Shown piece by piece: positions 18,348-27,508 of a stretch of 64,000 nt of DNA (the stretch's first letter is position 1; the number at the start of each line of letters is the position of its first letter). Made by a program: the position numbers and the translations under genes. Where the stretch lies: positions 62,001 through 126,000 of the forward strand of contig JAFYAQ010000004.1 in assembly GCA_017540645.1 (NCBI GenBank), in the 5' to 3' direction. A model generated the notes under the pieces. The model made no database searches, was not told the DNA's origin, and was given only the letters and a program-made list of their open reading frames with translations. Origin of the DNA: Oscillospiraceae bacterium (GTDB lineage Bacteria > Bacillota > Clostridia > Oscillospirales > Oscillospiraceae).

Positions 18348-19087
18348 TGGTCGTTTTTGAAAAGCCCCATGCCCTCACCGACGCGGTGCTTCATTACTGC
18401 CCGGGCTGCACCCACGGCATCGTGCACCGCCTGGTGGCCGAGTCCATCGACGAGCTGGGAATCGAGGGAAAGACCATCGGCATCGCTCCGGTGGGCTGCA
18501 GCGTGCTGGCGTATAACTATTTCAACTGCGATATGATCGAGGCCGCCCACGGCCGGGCCCCCGCCGTAGCCACCGGCGTAAAGCGGGCTCTCCCGGACAA
18601 CATCGTCTTCGCCTACCAGGGCGACGGCGATCTGGCCTCCATCGGCCTGTGCGAGACGGTCAGCACCGCCTGCCGGGGGGAGAACGTCACCATCATCTTC
18701 ATCAACAACGCCATTTACGGCATGACCGGCGGCCAGATGGCCCCCACGTCCCTGCTGGGCCAGGTGACCCAGACCTCCCCTTACGGCCGGGACCCCAAGA
18801 CCCAGGGCTATCCCATCCGCATCTGCGAGCTGCTGGCCACGCTGGACGCTCCGGCCTATCTGGAGCGGGTCACCGTCAACAGCGTGAAGAACGTGAACCG
18901 GGCCAAGAAGGCCATCAAAAAGGCCTTCCAGAACCAGATCGACGGCAAAGGCTTCTCCCTGGTGGAGGTCCTCTCCGCCTGCCCCACCAACTGGGGCATG
19001 ACGCCGCAGAAGGCCCTCCAGTGGATCGACGAGGCCATGATCCCCGCGTATCCGCTGGGCGTATTTCGGGATAAGGGGGCGGAATAA
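18347..19087 (+). CDS. 2-oxoacid:ferredoxin oxidoreductase beta subunit (TPP-binding)
   Basis: This 246-residue subunit binds thiamine diphosphate. The motif [11 protein letters not shown] with [11 protein letters not shown] is the GDG...NN metal/TPP signature. The N-terminus has YCPGCTHG, whose cysteines are typical of the family's iron-sulfur ligands, and [19 protein letters not shown] precedes the ATG, which overlaps the vorB stop by one base. The gamma subunit gene follows the stop codon immediately. It must act with the neighbouring subunits; by itself it has no known role. Confidence 0.92.
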   Translation: MVVFEKPHALTDAVLHYCPGCTHGIVHRLVAESIDELGIEGKTIGIAPVGCSVLAYNYFNCDMIEAAHGRAPAVATGVKRALPDNIVFAYQGDGDLASIGLCETVSTACRGENVTIIFINNAIYGMTGGQMAPTSLLGQVTQTSPYGRDPKTQGYPIRICELLATLDAPAYLERVTVNSVKNVNRAKKAIKKAFQNQIDGKGFSLVEVLSACPTNWGMTPQKALQWIDEAMIPAYPLGVFRDKGAE

Positions 19088-19624
19088 ATGGCAGAGCATG
19101 AGATCGTGATCGCCGGCTTCGGCGGGCAGGGACTGCTGTTCACCGGCAAAGTCCTGGCCTACGCCGGACTGCTGGAAAAGCGCCAGCTCAGCTGGCTGCC
19201 CTCCTACGGCCCCGAGATGCGGGGCGGCACCGCCAACTGCAACGTGATCCTCAGCGACAAGACCGTGGGCTCGCCCATCGTGCAGAACCCCAACGTCCTG
19301 ATCGTGATGAACAACCCCTCCCTGGACAAGTACGAAAACGCCGTGGTGCCCGGGGGAAAGATCTTCCTGGATTCCACCCTGATCACCCGGAAGGTGGAGC
19401 GCACGGATGTGGATGTGTTCTATATCCCCGCTACCCAGATGGCCACGGATATGGGCATCCACGGCCTGGCCAACATGATCCTGCTGGGCGCCGTGATCCG
19501 GGAGACGGCCTGCATCAGGGAGGAGACCCTGCCCGAGGCATTGCACCATGTGATCCCCGCCCGGAAGGCCGATCTCTTCGATTACAACATGAAAGCGATC
19601 CAGGCCGGGAAGGATTACCGCTGA
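19088..19624 (+). CDS. 2-oxoacid:ferredoxin oxidoreductase gamma subunit
   Basis: The 178-residue protein begins HEIVIAGFGGQGLLFTGKVLA, the characteristic GxGGQG motif of the gamma (CoA-binding/pyruvate oxidoreductase gamma) domain, and contains SYGPEMRGGTANCNV, also diagnostic. It completes the delta-alpha-beta-gamma set. The ATG directly follows the stop of the beta subunit. After it there is a short gap of 40 bases with a fresh Shine-Dalgarno for ilvE, and no terminator, so transcription most likely continues into the aminotransferase gene. Confidence 0.93.
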   Translation: MAEHEIVIAGFGGQGLLFTGKVLAYAGLLEKRQLSWLPSYGPEMRGGTANCNVILSDKTVGSPIVQNPNVLIVMNNPSLDKYENAVVPGGKIFLDSTLITRKVERTDVDVFYIPATQMATDMGIHGLANMILLGAVIRETACIREETLPEALHHVIPARKADLFDYNMKAIQAGKDYR

Positions 19625-19664
19625 AAAACCAAACGACATCAACATAAAAAAGGAGAATAAAACG

Positions 19665-20750
19665 ATGGAGTATACCTTTCCTGTGACCCGCACCACCAAC
19701 CCCAAGCCCCGTCCTGCGGACGAGACCAAGCTGGGCTTCGCCAACTACTTTACCGATCATATGTTCGTCATGGACTATGACGAGGGCCAGGGCTGGCATG
19801 ACGGCCGGGTCGTACCCCACGCTCCCTTCCTGATCGAGCCCGCCTGCATGGTGCTGCACTATGCCCAGATGATGTTCGAGGGCATGAAGGCCTACCGCAC
19901 CCCCGACGGTCATATCCAGATCTTCCGCCCCGACATGAACATCGCCCGCATGAAGCGCACCAACGAGCGTATGTGCATGCCCGAGCTGCCCGGCGATCTG
20001 TTTATGGCGGCGCTGAAGGCTGTCATCAAGGAGGACATGGACTGGGTGCCCTCCGCCCCCGGAACTGCGCTCTACATCCGGCCCTTCATCTTCGGCGATG
20101 AGGTGTCCTTCTCCGTGCTTCCCGCCAAGCACTACAAGTTCATGATCATCCTCAGCCCCGTGGGCTCCTACTACGCCTCCAACGACGGCGGACTGAACAC
20201 CGCCCGCATCTATGTCTCCGACAACTACATCCGGGCTGCCCGGGGCGGCACCGGCTACGCCAAGGTAGGCGGCAACTACGGCAACGCCATGCGCGCTTCC
20301 GAGGACGCCATGAAGGTCCACTGCAAGGACGTGCTCTGGCTGGACGCCCATGACAACAAGTATGTGGAGGAGATCGGCACCTCCAACGCCTTCTTCCGTA
20401 TCAACGACGAGATTATCACCGCCTCTCTGGAATCCGGCACCATTCTCCCCGGCATCACCCGGGACAGCGTGATCCAGCTGTGCAAGAAGTGGGGACTGAA
20501 GGTCACCGAGGGCAAGCTCTCCATCGACGAGATCACCGAGGCCTCCAAGAACGGCACCCTCCAGGAGATCTTTGCCAGCGGCACCGCCGCCGTGATCTCT
20601 CCCATCGGCTGCCTGCACTACAAGGGCGTGGATTACCCCGTGGGCGACGAGAAGGTCGGCCCCGTGGCCCAGAAGCTCTACGATACCCTCTACGGCATCC
20701 AGACCGGCACCGTGCCCGACGATATGGGCTGGACCGTCCGGCTCTTCTGA
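19665..20750 (+). CDS. ilvE: Branched-chain amino acid aminotransferase
   Basis: This fold-type IV PLP enzyme exchanges amino groups between glutamate and the 2-oxoacids of Val, Leu and Ile. The 361-residue protein has MMFEGMKAYR, the PLP lysine at Lys200 in GTGYAKVGGNYG, and EIGTSNAFF, plus a FASGTAAVISPIG segment near the end, as in the large (BCAT) form of the family. AAAGGAG precedes the ATG. Placed last in the T-box 2 transcript after the oxidoreductase, it would turn the product 2-oxoacids into amino acids, or do the reverse during amino-acid fermentation. Confidence 0.96.
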   Translation: MEYTFPVTRTTNPKPRPADETKLGFANYFTDHMFVMDYDEGQGWHDGRVVPHAPFLIEPACMVLHYAQMMFEGMKAYRTPDGHIQIFRPDMNIARMKRTNERMCMPELPGDLFMAALKAVIKEDMDWVPSAPGTALYIRPFIFGDEVSFSVLPAKHYKFMIILSPVGSYYASNDGGLNTARIYVSDNYIRAARGGTGYAKVGGNYGNAMRASEDAMKVHCKDVLWLDAHDNKYVEEIGTSNAFFRINDEIITASLESGTILPGITRDSVIQLCKKWGLKVTEGKLSIDEITEASKNGTLQEIFASGTAAVISPIGCLHYKGVDYPVGDEKVGPVAQKLYDTLYGIQTGTVPDDMGWTVRLF

Positions 20751-20790
20751 CACGCTTTCGCCGCCGATGATGCGGTGTGCGGCAAACCAT

Positions 20791-20829
20791 GGAAACCCGC
20801 TTTTGACGGTTCGTCATAAGCGGGTTTCC
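20791..20829 (+). terminator. Long hairpin after ilvE, possible terminator
   Basis: GGAAACCCGCTT pairs with AAGCGGGTTTCC, and an inner GACG/CGTC stem extends it. No T-run follows, so it may be a weak terminator or a transcript-stabilising hairpin between ilvE and smc. Confidence 0.5.
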
Positions 20830-20859
20830 CGCGCATGGAAGGAAAACGATTTCTTGTAC

Positions 20860-20889
20860 TTGAAACATGGGAGCAAGGTGTGGTAAAAT
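20860..20889 (+). promoter_or_regulatory. Promoter of the smc-ftsY operon
   Basis: A -35 TTGAAA (20860-20865), an 18-base spacer and a -10 TAAAAT (20884-20889). The smc start lies about 50 bases downstream. Confidence 0.6.
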
Positions 20890-20938
20890 AATCTGTCTGA
20901 TTGCAAAAACAAGAAATCAAAGATGATATGAGGCGTTT

Positions 20939-23900
20939 ATGTACCTAAAGGCACTGGAGATACAGGGCTTCAAGTCGTTTCCGGAGAAAACGATCCTGAG
21001 CTTTGAAAAGGACATCACGGTGATCGTGGGTCCCAACGGCAGCGGAAAATCGAATATCTCGGACGCTCTGCTGTGGGTCATGGGCGAGCAGAAGACCCGC
21101 ATGCTCCGGGGCGGCAAGATGGAGGACGTGATCTTCGGCGGCACGGAGAAGCGGGGCGCCATGGGCTTTGCCCAGGTGACCCTGGTATTGGACAACAGCA
21201 CCCGCATGCTCTCCATCGACACGGACGAGGTGAGCATTGCCCGCCGCTATTATCGCAGCGGGAACAGCGAGTACTATATCAACCGGAAGGAGGTCCGCCT
21301 CCGGGATGTGACGGAGCTGCTGATGGACACGGGCCTGGGCGCCGACGGCTATTCCATCATCGGCCAGGGCCGCATCAGCGAGATCGTCTCCGCCAAATCC
21401 ACGGACCGTCGGGAGATCTTTGAGGAGGCGGCGGGCATCTCCCGTTTCCGCAGCCGCAAGGACGAGTCCGAGCGGAAGCTGGCCCGCACGGAGGAGAACC
21501 TCCTCCGGGTGGGAGACAAGATCGCGGAGCTGGAGATGCAGGTCGGCCCTCTGAAGCAGCAGAGCGAGACGGCCAAAAAGTATCTGGCCCTCCGGGACGA
21601 GCTCCGAGCGGAGGAGGTCAGTCTGTGGATGGCGAATCTGGACCGCCTCCAGGAGCAGGCCGGGGCTCTGCGCGCGGAGTATGAGCAGTCTGTGACCGAT
21701 TGTACCGCCGCCCGCAGCGAGCAGGACCGGCTGTACGCCGAGAGCGAGCGGCTCCGGGAAAAGATGCTGCAGAACGATCTGGCCGCCGAGGAAAAGCGCC
21801 AGCAGCTCCACACCACGGAGGAGACCGCGGCGGAGGCGGAAAACGAGTCCGCCGTGCTGCGGACCAAACTTCAGCACAATGAGGACACCCTTCGCCGCCT
21901 CCAGCAGGAGATCGGCGAGCAGAACGACCGGGCCGAGGGGCTTCTGAGCCAGGTGGAGGAACACCGGCAGCGCATCGCCGCCATCGGAGCGGAGCGGAAA
22001 GCGCTGGAGCAGGACGCCGCGGCGTCCCGGGCCCAGGCGGCCGGAAACGCCGCCGCCATGGAAGCGCAGGAGCAGAAGCTGCAGTCGCTGACCGATCGGC
22101 AGAGTGAACTGGAGCGCACGCTGGCCCAGAGCCGCACGGCGCTGGCCATGCTCTCTGAGACAGAGCAGCAGGCGGAGGAGCGGGCGGCCCGTACCCGGGA
22201 GGAGCGCCGCGCCGCGGAGGAAAAGAGTCAACAGGCTGCCGACGCGCTGCAAAGCGCCCGGGAGAAGCTCGCCGCTGTGCAGGAAAAGTCCCGGGAAGTG
22301 CAGAATGTCATCGCCGGCTACGGTATGCGCATCACATCCCGGGAGCAAAAGGCCGTCGAGTGCACCCAGCGCGAGACCCAGCTGACCGTGGAGCTTCGCT
22401 CCGCGGAGAGCCGGATCCGCATGCTCCAGGAGATGGAGAGGGAAATGCAGGGGCTGGCCAACGCCTCCAAAATGGTGGCGCGGGAGGCTGAGCGGGGCAC
22501 TCTCCGGGGAGTTCACGATCCCATCGCCCGGCTGATCCGGGTGGAGGATCGCTATGCCCTGGCGGTGGAGACCGCTCTGGGCGCCCACATGGGGGACATC
22601 GTGGTGGACAACCAGGACGACGGCAAGGCGGTCCTGGGCTTTCTCAAGAGCCGGAACGGCGGCCGTCTGACGGTGCAGCCCATCGACGTGATCCAATCCT
22701 CCCGCCTGCGGGATGAACCCAAAGGGGAGAGCGGCTATATCGGCATCTGCTCCGATCTGGTGGAGACACAGCCCCAGTACCGGAACATCATTGAAAATCT
22801 GGCGGGCCGCATCGCCGTGGCGGAGAGCCTGAGCGACGCCATCCGCATCGCCCGCCGCCATAAAAACGCCTTTCGCATCGTCACCCTGGACGGGCAGCTG
22901 GTGAACGCCGGCGGCTCCCTCACCGGCGGCAGCGCGGCAAAAAACACGGGCATTCTGTCCCGGGCCAATGAGCTGACACGGCTGCAGCGCGACAGGGAGA
23001 AGCTGGAAAAGGAACTGCGCCGCGCTTCGGAGGAGAAACGGGAGGCGGAGCGGGAGCTGAGCAAGGCCCGCCTCGCCCTGGAGGATGCCAGGCAGCAGCA
23101 GTCCGAGCTTGCCCAGGAGATCGCCCGGACCGAAGGCCTTACGGCCCAGGCGGAGCTGATGCGCGATACAGCCCAGGCGGCTCTTACCGCCATGGACGAG
23201 GAGGAGCGCAGCGCCGCCCGGTACCGGGAGGAGAGCGCGGAGCGGCGGGATGTCCTGTGCCATGCCGCGGACAGCGCCGACCAGGAGCTGAAAGACCTGA
23301 CCGAGCAGCTGGAACAGGAGATGTCCGCCCAGGCCGGACTGGAAAAACGCCGGACAGAGCTGGAGGACGATCTGAGCGCCATCCGTGCCCGCGGGGCGGC
23401 GCTGGACGCGGAGGAGGCCACCGCCCGGCTGGCCATCGGCCAACTGGAGGAGCTGCACCGGGAGCTGATGGGCGACGGACAGCAGCGCCGGGACATGGTG
23501 GAGACGGTCCGGAAAGCCAGCGCGGAGATCCGGGAGAGCCAGGAGATCTACGCCCAGCGCCTGACGGTTCTCCGGGACCAGATCGACACCCAGAAGCAGG
23601 AGCTCTCCCATCTCACCGCCCAAAAGCTGGAGATGGAGGGCCGCCGGAGCGCCGCGGACAAGGCTGCCCAGGAGAAAAACCGGCAGCTGCTGGATCTGGA
23701 GCGCTGGAGCGCCCAGCTGGAGCAGAAAAAGCTGGCCGCCGATCTGGAGGAAAAGCAGATCGTGGACAAGCTGTGGGACAGCTACGAGCTTTCCCGCACC
23801 GAAGCCCAGAAGGTCCGCCAGGAGATCGAGAGCATTCCCAAATCCACCCGCCATGTCAGCGAGCTGAAGCGCAGCATGTCCGCCCTGGGCAATCCCAACC

Positions 23901-24499
23901 TGGGGGCCATTGAGGAATACAAGCGGGTCAGCGAACGCTATGAGTTCCTGACCGGGCAGCGGGACGATGTGGAAAAGTCCCGGCAGGAGATACTGAATAT
24001 CATCCGCGAGATCACCGTCCAGATGGAGGATATCTTCCGCCGGGAGGTGGAAAAGATCAACGCCGCCTTCGGACAGATCTTTGTGGAGCTGTTCGGCGGG
24101 GGCAAGGCCGCCCTCTCCCTGGAGGATGAAAACGATGTGCTGAACTGCGGCATCGATATCCGCATCCAGCCCCCGGGAAAGGCGGTGTCCAACATCAGCC
24201 TCCTGTCCGGCGGCGAGAAGGCCTTCGTGGCCATCGCCCTGTATTTTGCCATCATCCGTGTACGGCCCACGCCCTTCTGCGTCATGGACGAGATCGAGTC
24301 CGCCCTGGACGAAGAGAACGTGACCCGTTTTGCCCAATACATGCGGCGTATGTGCGCCAAGACCCAGTTCATCGCCATCACCCATCGGCGGGGCACCATG
24401 GATGAGGCCGATCAGCTCTACGGCGTCACCATGCAGGAGAAGGGCGTCAGCTCTGTCCTGACCATGGATATGGACGAGGCGCTGAAAACCATACGCTGA
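20939..24499 (+). CDS. smc: Chromosome segregation protein SMC
   Basis: SMC is the ATPase of the bacterial condensin that organises and separates sister chromosomes. The 1186-residue protein has the full layout: Walker A GPNGSGKSN (residues 31-39), a long coiled coil, a hinge domain (about 520-660), a second coiled coil, then the ABC signature LLSGGEKAFVAIAL and Walker B FCVMDEIESALD in the C-terminal head. The length is normal for the family. It is followed after 13 bases by ftsY, a frequent partner in Firmicutes, where rnc, smc and ftsY are often adjacent; here rnc lies 17 kb upstream, so the T-box block separates them. Confidence 0.97.
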   Translation: MYLKALEIQGFKSFPEKTILSFEKDITVIVGPNGSGKSNISDALLWVMGEQKTRMLRGGKMEDVIFGGTEKRGAMGFAQVTLVLDNSTRMLSIDTDEVSIARRYYRSGNSEYYINRKEVRLRDVTELLMDTGLGADGYSIIGQGRISEIVSAKSTDRREIFEEAAGISRFRSRKDESERKLARTEENLLRVGDKIAELEMQVGPLKQQSETAKKYLALRDELRAEEVSLWMANLDRLQEQAGALRAEYEQSVTDCTAARSEQDRLYAESERLREKMLQNDLAAEEKRQQLHTTEETAAEAENESAVLRTKLQHNEDTLRRLQQEIGEQNDRAEGLLSQVEEHRQRIAAIGAERKALEQDAAASRAQAAGNAAAMEAQEQKLQSLTDRQSELERTLAQSRTALAMLSETEQQAEERAARTREERRAAEEKSQQAADALQSAREKLAAVQEKSREVQNVIAGYGMRITSREQKAVECTQRETQLTVELRSAESRIRMLQEMEREMQGLANASKMVAREAERGTLRGVHDPIARLIRVEDRYALAVETALGAHMGDIVVDNQDDGKAVLGFLKSRNGGRLTVQPIDVIQSSRLRDEPKGESGYIGICSDLVETQPQYRNIIENLAGRIAVAESLSDAIRIARRHKNAFRIVTLDGQLVNAGGSLTGGSAAKNTGILSRANELTRLQRDREKLEKELRRASEEKREAERELSKARLALEDARQQQSELAQEIARTEGLTAQAELMRDTAQAALTAMDEEERSAARYREESAERRDVLCHAADSADQELKDLTEQLEQEMSAQAGLEKRRTELEDDLSAIRARGAALDAEEATARLAIGQLEELHRELMGDGQQRRDMVETVRKASAEIRESQEIYAQRLTVLRDQIDTQKQELSHLTAQKLEMEGRRSAADKAAQEKNRQLLDLERWSAQLEQKKLAADLEEKQIVDKLWDSYELSRTEAQKVRQEIESIPKSTRHVSELKRSMSALGNPNLGAIEEYKRVSERYEFLTGQRDDVEKSRQEILNIIREITVQMEDIFRREVEKINAAFGQIFVELFGGGKAALSLEDENDVLNCGIDIRIQPPGKAVSNISLLSGGEKAFVAIALYFAIIRVRPTPFCVMDEIESALDEENVTRFAQYMRRMCAKTQFIAITHRRGTMDEADQLYGVTMQEKGVSSVLTMDMDEALKTIR

Positions 24500-24512
24500 G
24501 GAGGAATATCCT

Positions 24513-25421
24513 ATGGGTTTATTTGACAAACTGAAAGAGGGTCTTGCCAAGACCCGAAACAACATGAGCGCGGCGTTCAACAACGCCATCGCCGATTTCA
24601 CCGGCGAGAATGAAGAGGTTTTCGACGATCTCCAGGATATGCTGATCATGGCCGACGCGGGGGTGGAGACCTCCGGGGAGATCATCCGCAAGCTGCAGGC
24701 CTGGGTCTGGGAGCGGGGCAGCCGGGGCGAAAAGCAGCTCCGGGAGGTCCTGGTACAGCTCCTGGCGGACTATGTGAACGTGGGAGATACAGCTTTGAAG
24801 CTGGACACCAAGCCCTCTGTGATCCTGGTGGTCGGCGTGAACGGGGTGGGGAAGACCACCACCATCGGCAAGCTGGCCTCCCGCCTGAAAGCCGAGGGAA
24901 AGTCGGTGCTGCTCTGTGCCGCGGACACCTTCCGGGCTGCCGCCGCCGAGCAGCTCACCGTCTGGTCGGAGCGGGCGGGCTGCGACATCGTGGCCCACGG
25001 GGAAGGCAGCGATCCCGCCGCCGTGGTCTATGACTCCATCTCCGCCGCCAAGGCCCGGGGACGGGACGTGATCATCGTGGACACCGCCGGCCGGCTCCAC
25101 AACAAGGCCAATCTCATGAACGAGCTGAACAAGATCCGCCGGGTCATCGACCGGGAGCTGCCGGAGAGCAGCGTGGAGTGCCTGATGGTGCTGGACGCCA
25201 CCACCGGCCAGAACGGACTGACCCAGGCAAAGCTCTTTGCCCAGACCGCGGGGCTGACCGGCATCGTTCTGACCAAGCTGGACGGCACCGCCAAGGGCGG
25301 CATCGTCTTTGCCATCACCCGGGAGCTGCAGCTGCCGGTGAAGTTTATCGGCGTAGGAGAGGGCGTGGACGATCTGATGCCCTTTGACGGACTTGCATTT
25401 GCGGAGGCGCTGCTGTCATGA
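24513..25421 (+). CDS. ftsY: Signal recognition particle receptor FtsY
   Basis: FtsY is the membrane-associated GTPase that receives ribosomes carrying SRP. The 302-residue protein has a short N-terminal region without the long acidic A-domain of E. coli, an N-domain four-helix bundle, and the GTPase (G) domain with VGVNGVGKTTTIGKLA (about 107-122), ADTFRAAAAEQL, DTAGR and TKLDGTAKGG. The C-terminal GVGEGVDDLMPF is also diagnostic. AGGAGG precedes the ATG. Its stop overlaps the rdgB start, so the two genes are coupled. Confidence 0.97.
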   Translation: MGLFDKLKEGLAKTRNNMSAAFNNAIADFTGENEEVFDDLQDMLIMADAGVETSGEIIRKLQAWVWERGSRGEKQLREVLVQLLADYVNVGDTALKLDTKPSVILVVGVNGVGKTTTIGKLASRLKAEGKSVLLCAADTFRAAAAEQLTVWSERAGCDIVAHGEGSDPAAVVYDSISAAKARGRDVIIVDTAGRLHNKANLMNELNKIRRVIDRELPESSVECLMVLDATTGQNGLTQAKLFAQTAGLTGIVLTKLDGTAKGGIVFAITRELQLPVKFIGVGEGVDDLMPFDGLAFAEALLS

Positions 25422-26014
25422 AACTGATTTTGGCTTCCAATAACGCCCATAAGCTCCGGGAATTCCGGGAGCTGTTCCGCACTCTGAATGTGGAGCTTTT
25501 GAGCCAGGGCGAGGCGGGCATCCACGTGGACCCGGAGGAGACCGGGGAGACCTTTGCGGAGAACGCTTTCATCAAGGCCGAGGCGGTGATGAAGGCCAGC
25601 GGCCTGCCCGCCATCGCGGACGACTCCGGTCTTTGCGTGGACGCGCTGGGCGGCGCCCCGGGGGTCCATTCGGCCCGCTATACGGGCAATCACAATGATT
25701 CGGATGTGGACCGGTATGAAAAGGTCCTCCGGGAAATGCGGGGCGTGACGGACCGGAGCGCCCGCTTCGTCTGCTCGCTCTGCTGCGTTTTCCCCAACGG
25801 GGACACCCTGCGCACGGAGGCGGCCATGGAAGGGGTCATCCTGGACGGCCCGCGGGGGGAGAACGGCTTCGGCTACGATCCCATTTTCCAGGCTCTGGGC
25901 TATGACCGCTCCAACTCCGAACTGAGCATGGAGGAAAAAAATGCCATCTCCCACCGGGGAAAGGCTTTGCAAAAAATGAAGGAAGAGTGGGAAAAATATC
26001 ATGCTGACAAGTAA
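25418..26014 (+). CDS. rdgB: XTP/dITP diphosphatase (RdgB/Ham1)
   Basis: This house-cleaning pyrophosphatase removes non-canonical purine nucleotides (XTP, dITP) from the pool. The 198-residue product has LILASNNAHKLREF, ADDSGLCVDALGG and GFGYDPIF, which hold the substrate and metal sites, and ends with the SHRGKALQKM block. The start codon overlaps the ftsY stop (ATGA), and its own end overlaps yhbY by 14 bases. The length is typical and nothing is odd. Confidence 0.96.
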   Translation: MKLILASNNAHKLREFRELFRTLNVELLSQGEAGIHVDPEETGETFAENAFIKAEAVMKASGLPAIADDSGLCVDALGGAPGVHSARYTGNHNDSDVDRYEKVLREMRGVTDRSARFVCSLCCVFPNGDTLRTEAAMEGVILDGPRGENGFGYDPIFQALGYDRSNSELSMEEKNAISHRGKALQKMKEEWEKYHADK

Positions 26015-26306
26015 GCAGCGCGCTCAGCTCCGCGGCCTGGCGGCCGAACTGGATACGGTGCTGCAGATCGGCAAGGGCGGCATCACGGAAAACGTGATCA
26101 CCCAGGCCCGGGAGGCCCTGCGCGCCCGGGAGCTGATCAAGGGCCGGGTGCTGGAAAACTCCATGCTGACGGCCCGGGAAGCCTGCGACGCCCTGGCGGA
26201 GAGCTGTCAGGCGGAGGCCGTGCAGGTGATCGGCAGCAAATTTGTTCTGTTTCGCCAGAACCCGGAAAAGCCGACAATCGTCCTGGTAAAGGACCGGAAG
26301 CGGTAA
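26001..26306 (+). CDS. yhbY: YhbY/YqeI family RNA-binding protein (CRM domain)
   Basis: This is a small (101-residue) CRM-domain protein that binds the large ribosomal subunit precursor in other bacteria. LTSKQRAQLRGLA begins the fold, IGKGGITENV is the GxxG-type RNA-binding loop, and EAVQVIGSKFVLFR closes it. The neighbourhood (rdgB upstream, nadD and rsfS downstream) is the usual Firmicute context for ribosome-assembly genes. It overlaps rdgB, pointing to coupled translation. Confidence 0.94.
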   Translation: MLTSKQRAQLRGLAAELDTVLQIGKGGITENVITQAREALRARELIKGRVLENSMLTAREACDALAESCQAEAVQVIGSKFVLFRQNPEKPTIVLVKDRKR

Positions 26307-26308
26307 GC

Positions 26309-27508
26309 ATGCGGATCCTCCTCTACGGCGGGAGCTTCAACCCGCCCCATCTGGGCCATGAGGACGCTCTTCGTGCCGCCCGGGAGGCCCTGCACCCGGA
26401 CAAGACCCTGGTGATCCCCGCGGGCATACCGCCCCACAAGGCCCTGGCCGAGGACAGCCCTTCGGCGGAGGACCGCCTGCGGATGACGGAACTGGCCTTC
26501 GCCGACGCACCGGGCGCCCAGGTCACGGATCTGGAGCTGCGGCGTCAGGGCAAGAGCTACACGGTGGACACTCTCCGCCAGTTCCGTTCCCTGTGGCCGG
26601 GGGCGGAGCTCTGTTTCCTGGTGGGCACGGACATGCTGCTCTACATGGAGCAGTGGATGTCCTTCCGGGAGATCTTTTCTCTCTGCACCCTGGCGGCGAT
26701 GCCCCGGGAGGAGGGGGAGCTCCCCCAGCTGGAGAGCTTTGCGGACTACCTCCGCCGGACCTACGGAGCCGGGATCATCGTGATCCCCAAAACGCCCCTG
26801 CCCATGAGCTCCACCCAGCTGCGCGCCGCGCTGCCGGAGCGCCGGGGAAGAGAATGCCTTTCTCCGGAGGTATACGCCTATATCATCCGCCGCCGGCTTT
26901 ATGGGGCCAGACCGGAGCTCTCCTGGCTCCGGGAGCAGGCGGACCCCTATATGAAGCCCAAGCGCATCCCCCATGTCCGGGGCGTGGAGCAGGAGTGTCT
27001 GCGCCTGGCCCGGATCTGGGGCGTGGACGAGGGAGAGGCCGCGGAGGCGGGCATCCTCCACGACCTGACGAAAAAATGCGGCGAGGAAGAGCAGTTGCGC
27101 ATGTGCGCCCGATATGGTATCATGCTGGATGATTTGGAGCGGGCGGAGCCGAAGCTCCTCCATGCCCGCACCGGCGCGCATCTGGCCCGGGAACTGTTCG
27201 GCTGCTCGGACGCGGTCTGCGACGCCATCGAGTGGCACACCACCGGCCGCCCGGGCATGAGCACGCTGGAGATGATCGTGTACCTGGCGGATATCAGCGA
27301 GGTGAACCGCTCCTTCCCCGGCGTGGAGGATATCCGGGCCATGACCGGCAAGAATCTTTATCAGGCCATGGTGATCGCGCTGGAGGGCAGCCTGCGCAGC
27401 ATCCGCGTCCAGGGCGGCGTGGTACATCCCCGGTCGGAGGAGACCCTCCGCTGGGCAAAAGAACAGATAAGAGAATCAAAAAATGAGCAATCATACCCCC
27501 GGGGATAA
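26309..27508 (+). CDS. nadD: Fusion of nicotinate-nucleotide adenylyltransferase (NadD) and HD-domain hydrolase (YqeK)
   Basis: Residues 1 to about 195 are NadD, which joins ATP to nicotinate mononucleotide in NAD synthesis; YGGSFNPPHLGHE and MSSTQLR are its nucleotide-binding motifs. Residues about 205-395 form a YqeK-type HD domain, with ILHDLTKK (HD pair), HARTGAHLA and EWHTTG as metal ligands; YqeK proteins hydrolyse Ap4A. In many Firmicutes nadD and yqeK are separate adjacent genes, so this is a gene fusion. The 3' end overlaps the next gene by 26 bases. rsfS, the usual next partner, follows after the LCP gene. Confidence 0.93.
   Translation: MRILLYGGSFNPPHLGHEDALRAAREALHPDKTLVIPAGIPPHKALAEDSPSAEDRLRMTELAFADAPGAQVTDLELRRQGKSYTVDTLRQFRSLWPGAELCFLVGTDMLLYMEQWMSFREIFSLCTLAAMPREEGELPQLESFADYLRRTYGAGIIVIPKTPLPMSSTQLRAALPERRGRECLSPEVYAYIIRRRLYGARPELSWLREQADPYMKPKRIPHVRGVEQECLRLARIWGVDEGEAAEAGILHDLTKKCGEEEQLRMCARYGIMLDDLERAEPKLLHARTGAHLARELFGCSDAVCDAIEWHTTGRPGMSTLEMIVYLADISEVNRSFPGVEDIRAMTGKNLYQAMVIALEGSLRSIRVQGGVVHPRSEETLRWAKEQIRESKNEQSYPRG

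Noticed and set aside
20945-24691. Very long open frame on the minus strand opposite smc
   Set aside because: It mirrors the GC-rich codons of smc, has no motifs and contradicts the clear SMC domains on the plus strand.
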